58,463 nt of DNA from Kurthia gibsonii. GTDB lineage: Bacteria > Bacillota > Bacilli > Bacillales_A > Planococcaceae. The DNA is taken from assembly GCF_006539985.1 (NCBI RefSeq), contig NZ_BJOB01000014.1, forward strand, positions 1-58,463, given 5' to 3'. Shown piece after piece: positions 58,369 to 58,463 of this stretch. Under the pieces are notes generated by a model, which had not been told where the DNA came from, ran no database searches, and saw nothing but the letters and a program-made list of their open reading frames with translations. The translations under genes were made by a program, and so were the position numbers. Each line of letters opens with the position of its first letter. Position 1 is the stretch's first letter.

Positions 58369-58463
58369 ATTCAAACAAACACTTGAATGAATTATTAAAA
58401 ATGGTTATACTATATTCAAATAAACACTTGAATGAATTATTAAAAATGGTTATACTATATTCA
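58369..58463 (+). repeat. Tandem 45-bp repeat carrying a CadC-like operator and promoter
   Basis: Two copies at a 45-base period, the second cut by the window edge. Each has an inverted repeat TTCAAAYAAACACTTGAA followed by a sigma-A-like promoter TTGAAT, 17 bases, TATACT (the -35 overlaps the right arm). The palindrome resembles the operator of the ArsR/SmtB-family cadmium repressor CadC as I recall it (CTCAAATAAATATTTGAATG). The gene it controls lies beyond the window. Confidence 0.6.

Overview
The window is a chromosomal stretch of a low-GC Gram-positive bacterium (Bacillota). Shine-Dalgarno sites are strong (AGGAGG type), promoters are sigma-A-like, and transcripts end in many rho-independent hairpins. 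RNA control is of Bacillales type: TPP, SAM-I and cobalamin riboswitches plus two tryptophan T-boxes. Gene content (SigV/RsiV, cidR beside thiMDE, the LmrA-type repressor, the Dct dicarboxylate system) resembles Bacillus subtilis relatives. I infer Caryophanaceae/Planococcaceae, perhaps Kurthia-like; the genus is a guess. No tRNA, rRNA, CRISPR array, IS element or prophage was seen.

Layout. 0-8.3 kb: end of a cell-wall protein gene, an Est30-like hydrolase lacking its nucleophile serine, a stand-alone AgrA-type receiver, pirin, cidR-cidA-cidB, and thiM-thiD-thiE behind a TPP riboswitch. 8.3-15 kb: a membrane protein, a broken PadR gene, an orphan DesK-like kinase, sigV-rsiV, an LmrA-type repressor with its operator and the stump of its exporter gene, a sigma-like protein and an esterase. 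15-19.8 kb: T-box-controlled trpDCFBA without trpE or trpG. 20-30.5 kb: cold shock protein, acetate symporter with DUF485 partner, an 800-base gene-free stretch with an Fnr-like box, a tyrosine recombinase, a PAS-GGDEF-EAL protein, decayed genes, an RpiR regulator, nitronate monooxygenase, and a SAM-riboswitch-controlled cyclase-family hydrolase. 31-37 kb: a cobalamin-riboswitch operon with two secreted transcobalamin-like proteins and a complete ECF transporter. 37-44 kb: a subtilase and a PadR-like regulator, T-box-controlled trpE-trpG, a TPR protein and a DUF4097 protein. 44-47.8 kb: arsC-arsD-arsA-hesB-like-arsM with no pump and no arsR. 48-55.3 kb: two GNAT acetyltransferases, a DinB-like protein, and the Dct sensor, regulator, binding protein and symporter. 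55.4-58.5 kb: small membrane proteins, an SdpI-like protein, and a CadC-like operator/promoter duplicated at the window edge.

Two systems stand out. (1) At 55.97-56.34 kb a roughly 65-nt RNA with a near-consensus promoter and its own terminator lies opposite a 46-codon gene. It is complementary to that gene's messenger over 12 nt (codons 4-8) and 11 nt (SD spacer plus start codon), and the gene's SD can fold into a hairpin. This looks like an antisense-controlled small-protein module of type I toxin-antitoxin form. (2) The cobalamin operon appears to split the two halves of a transcobalamin/intrinsic-factor fold between a secreted protein and a lipoprotein that feed an ECF importer.

Tryptophan synthesis is split between two loci 24 kb apart, each read out by its own UGG-specifier T-box. 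The ars genes would need an efflux permease and a repressor from elsewhere.
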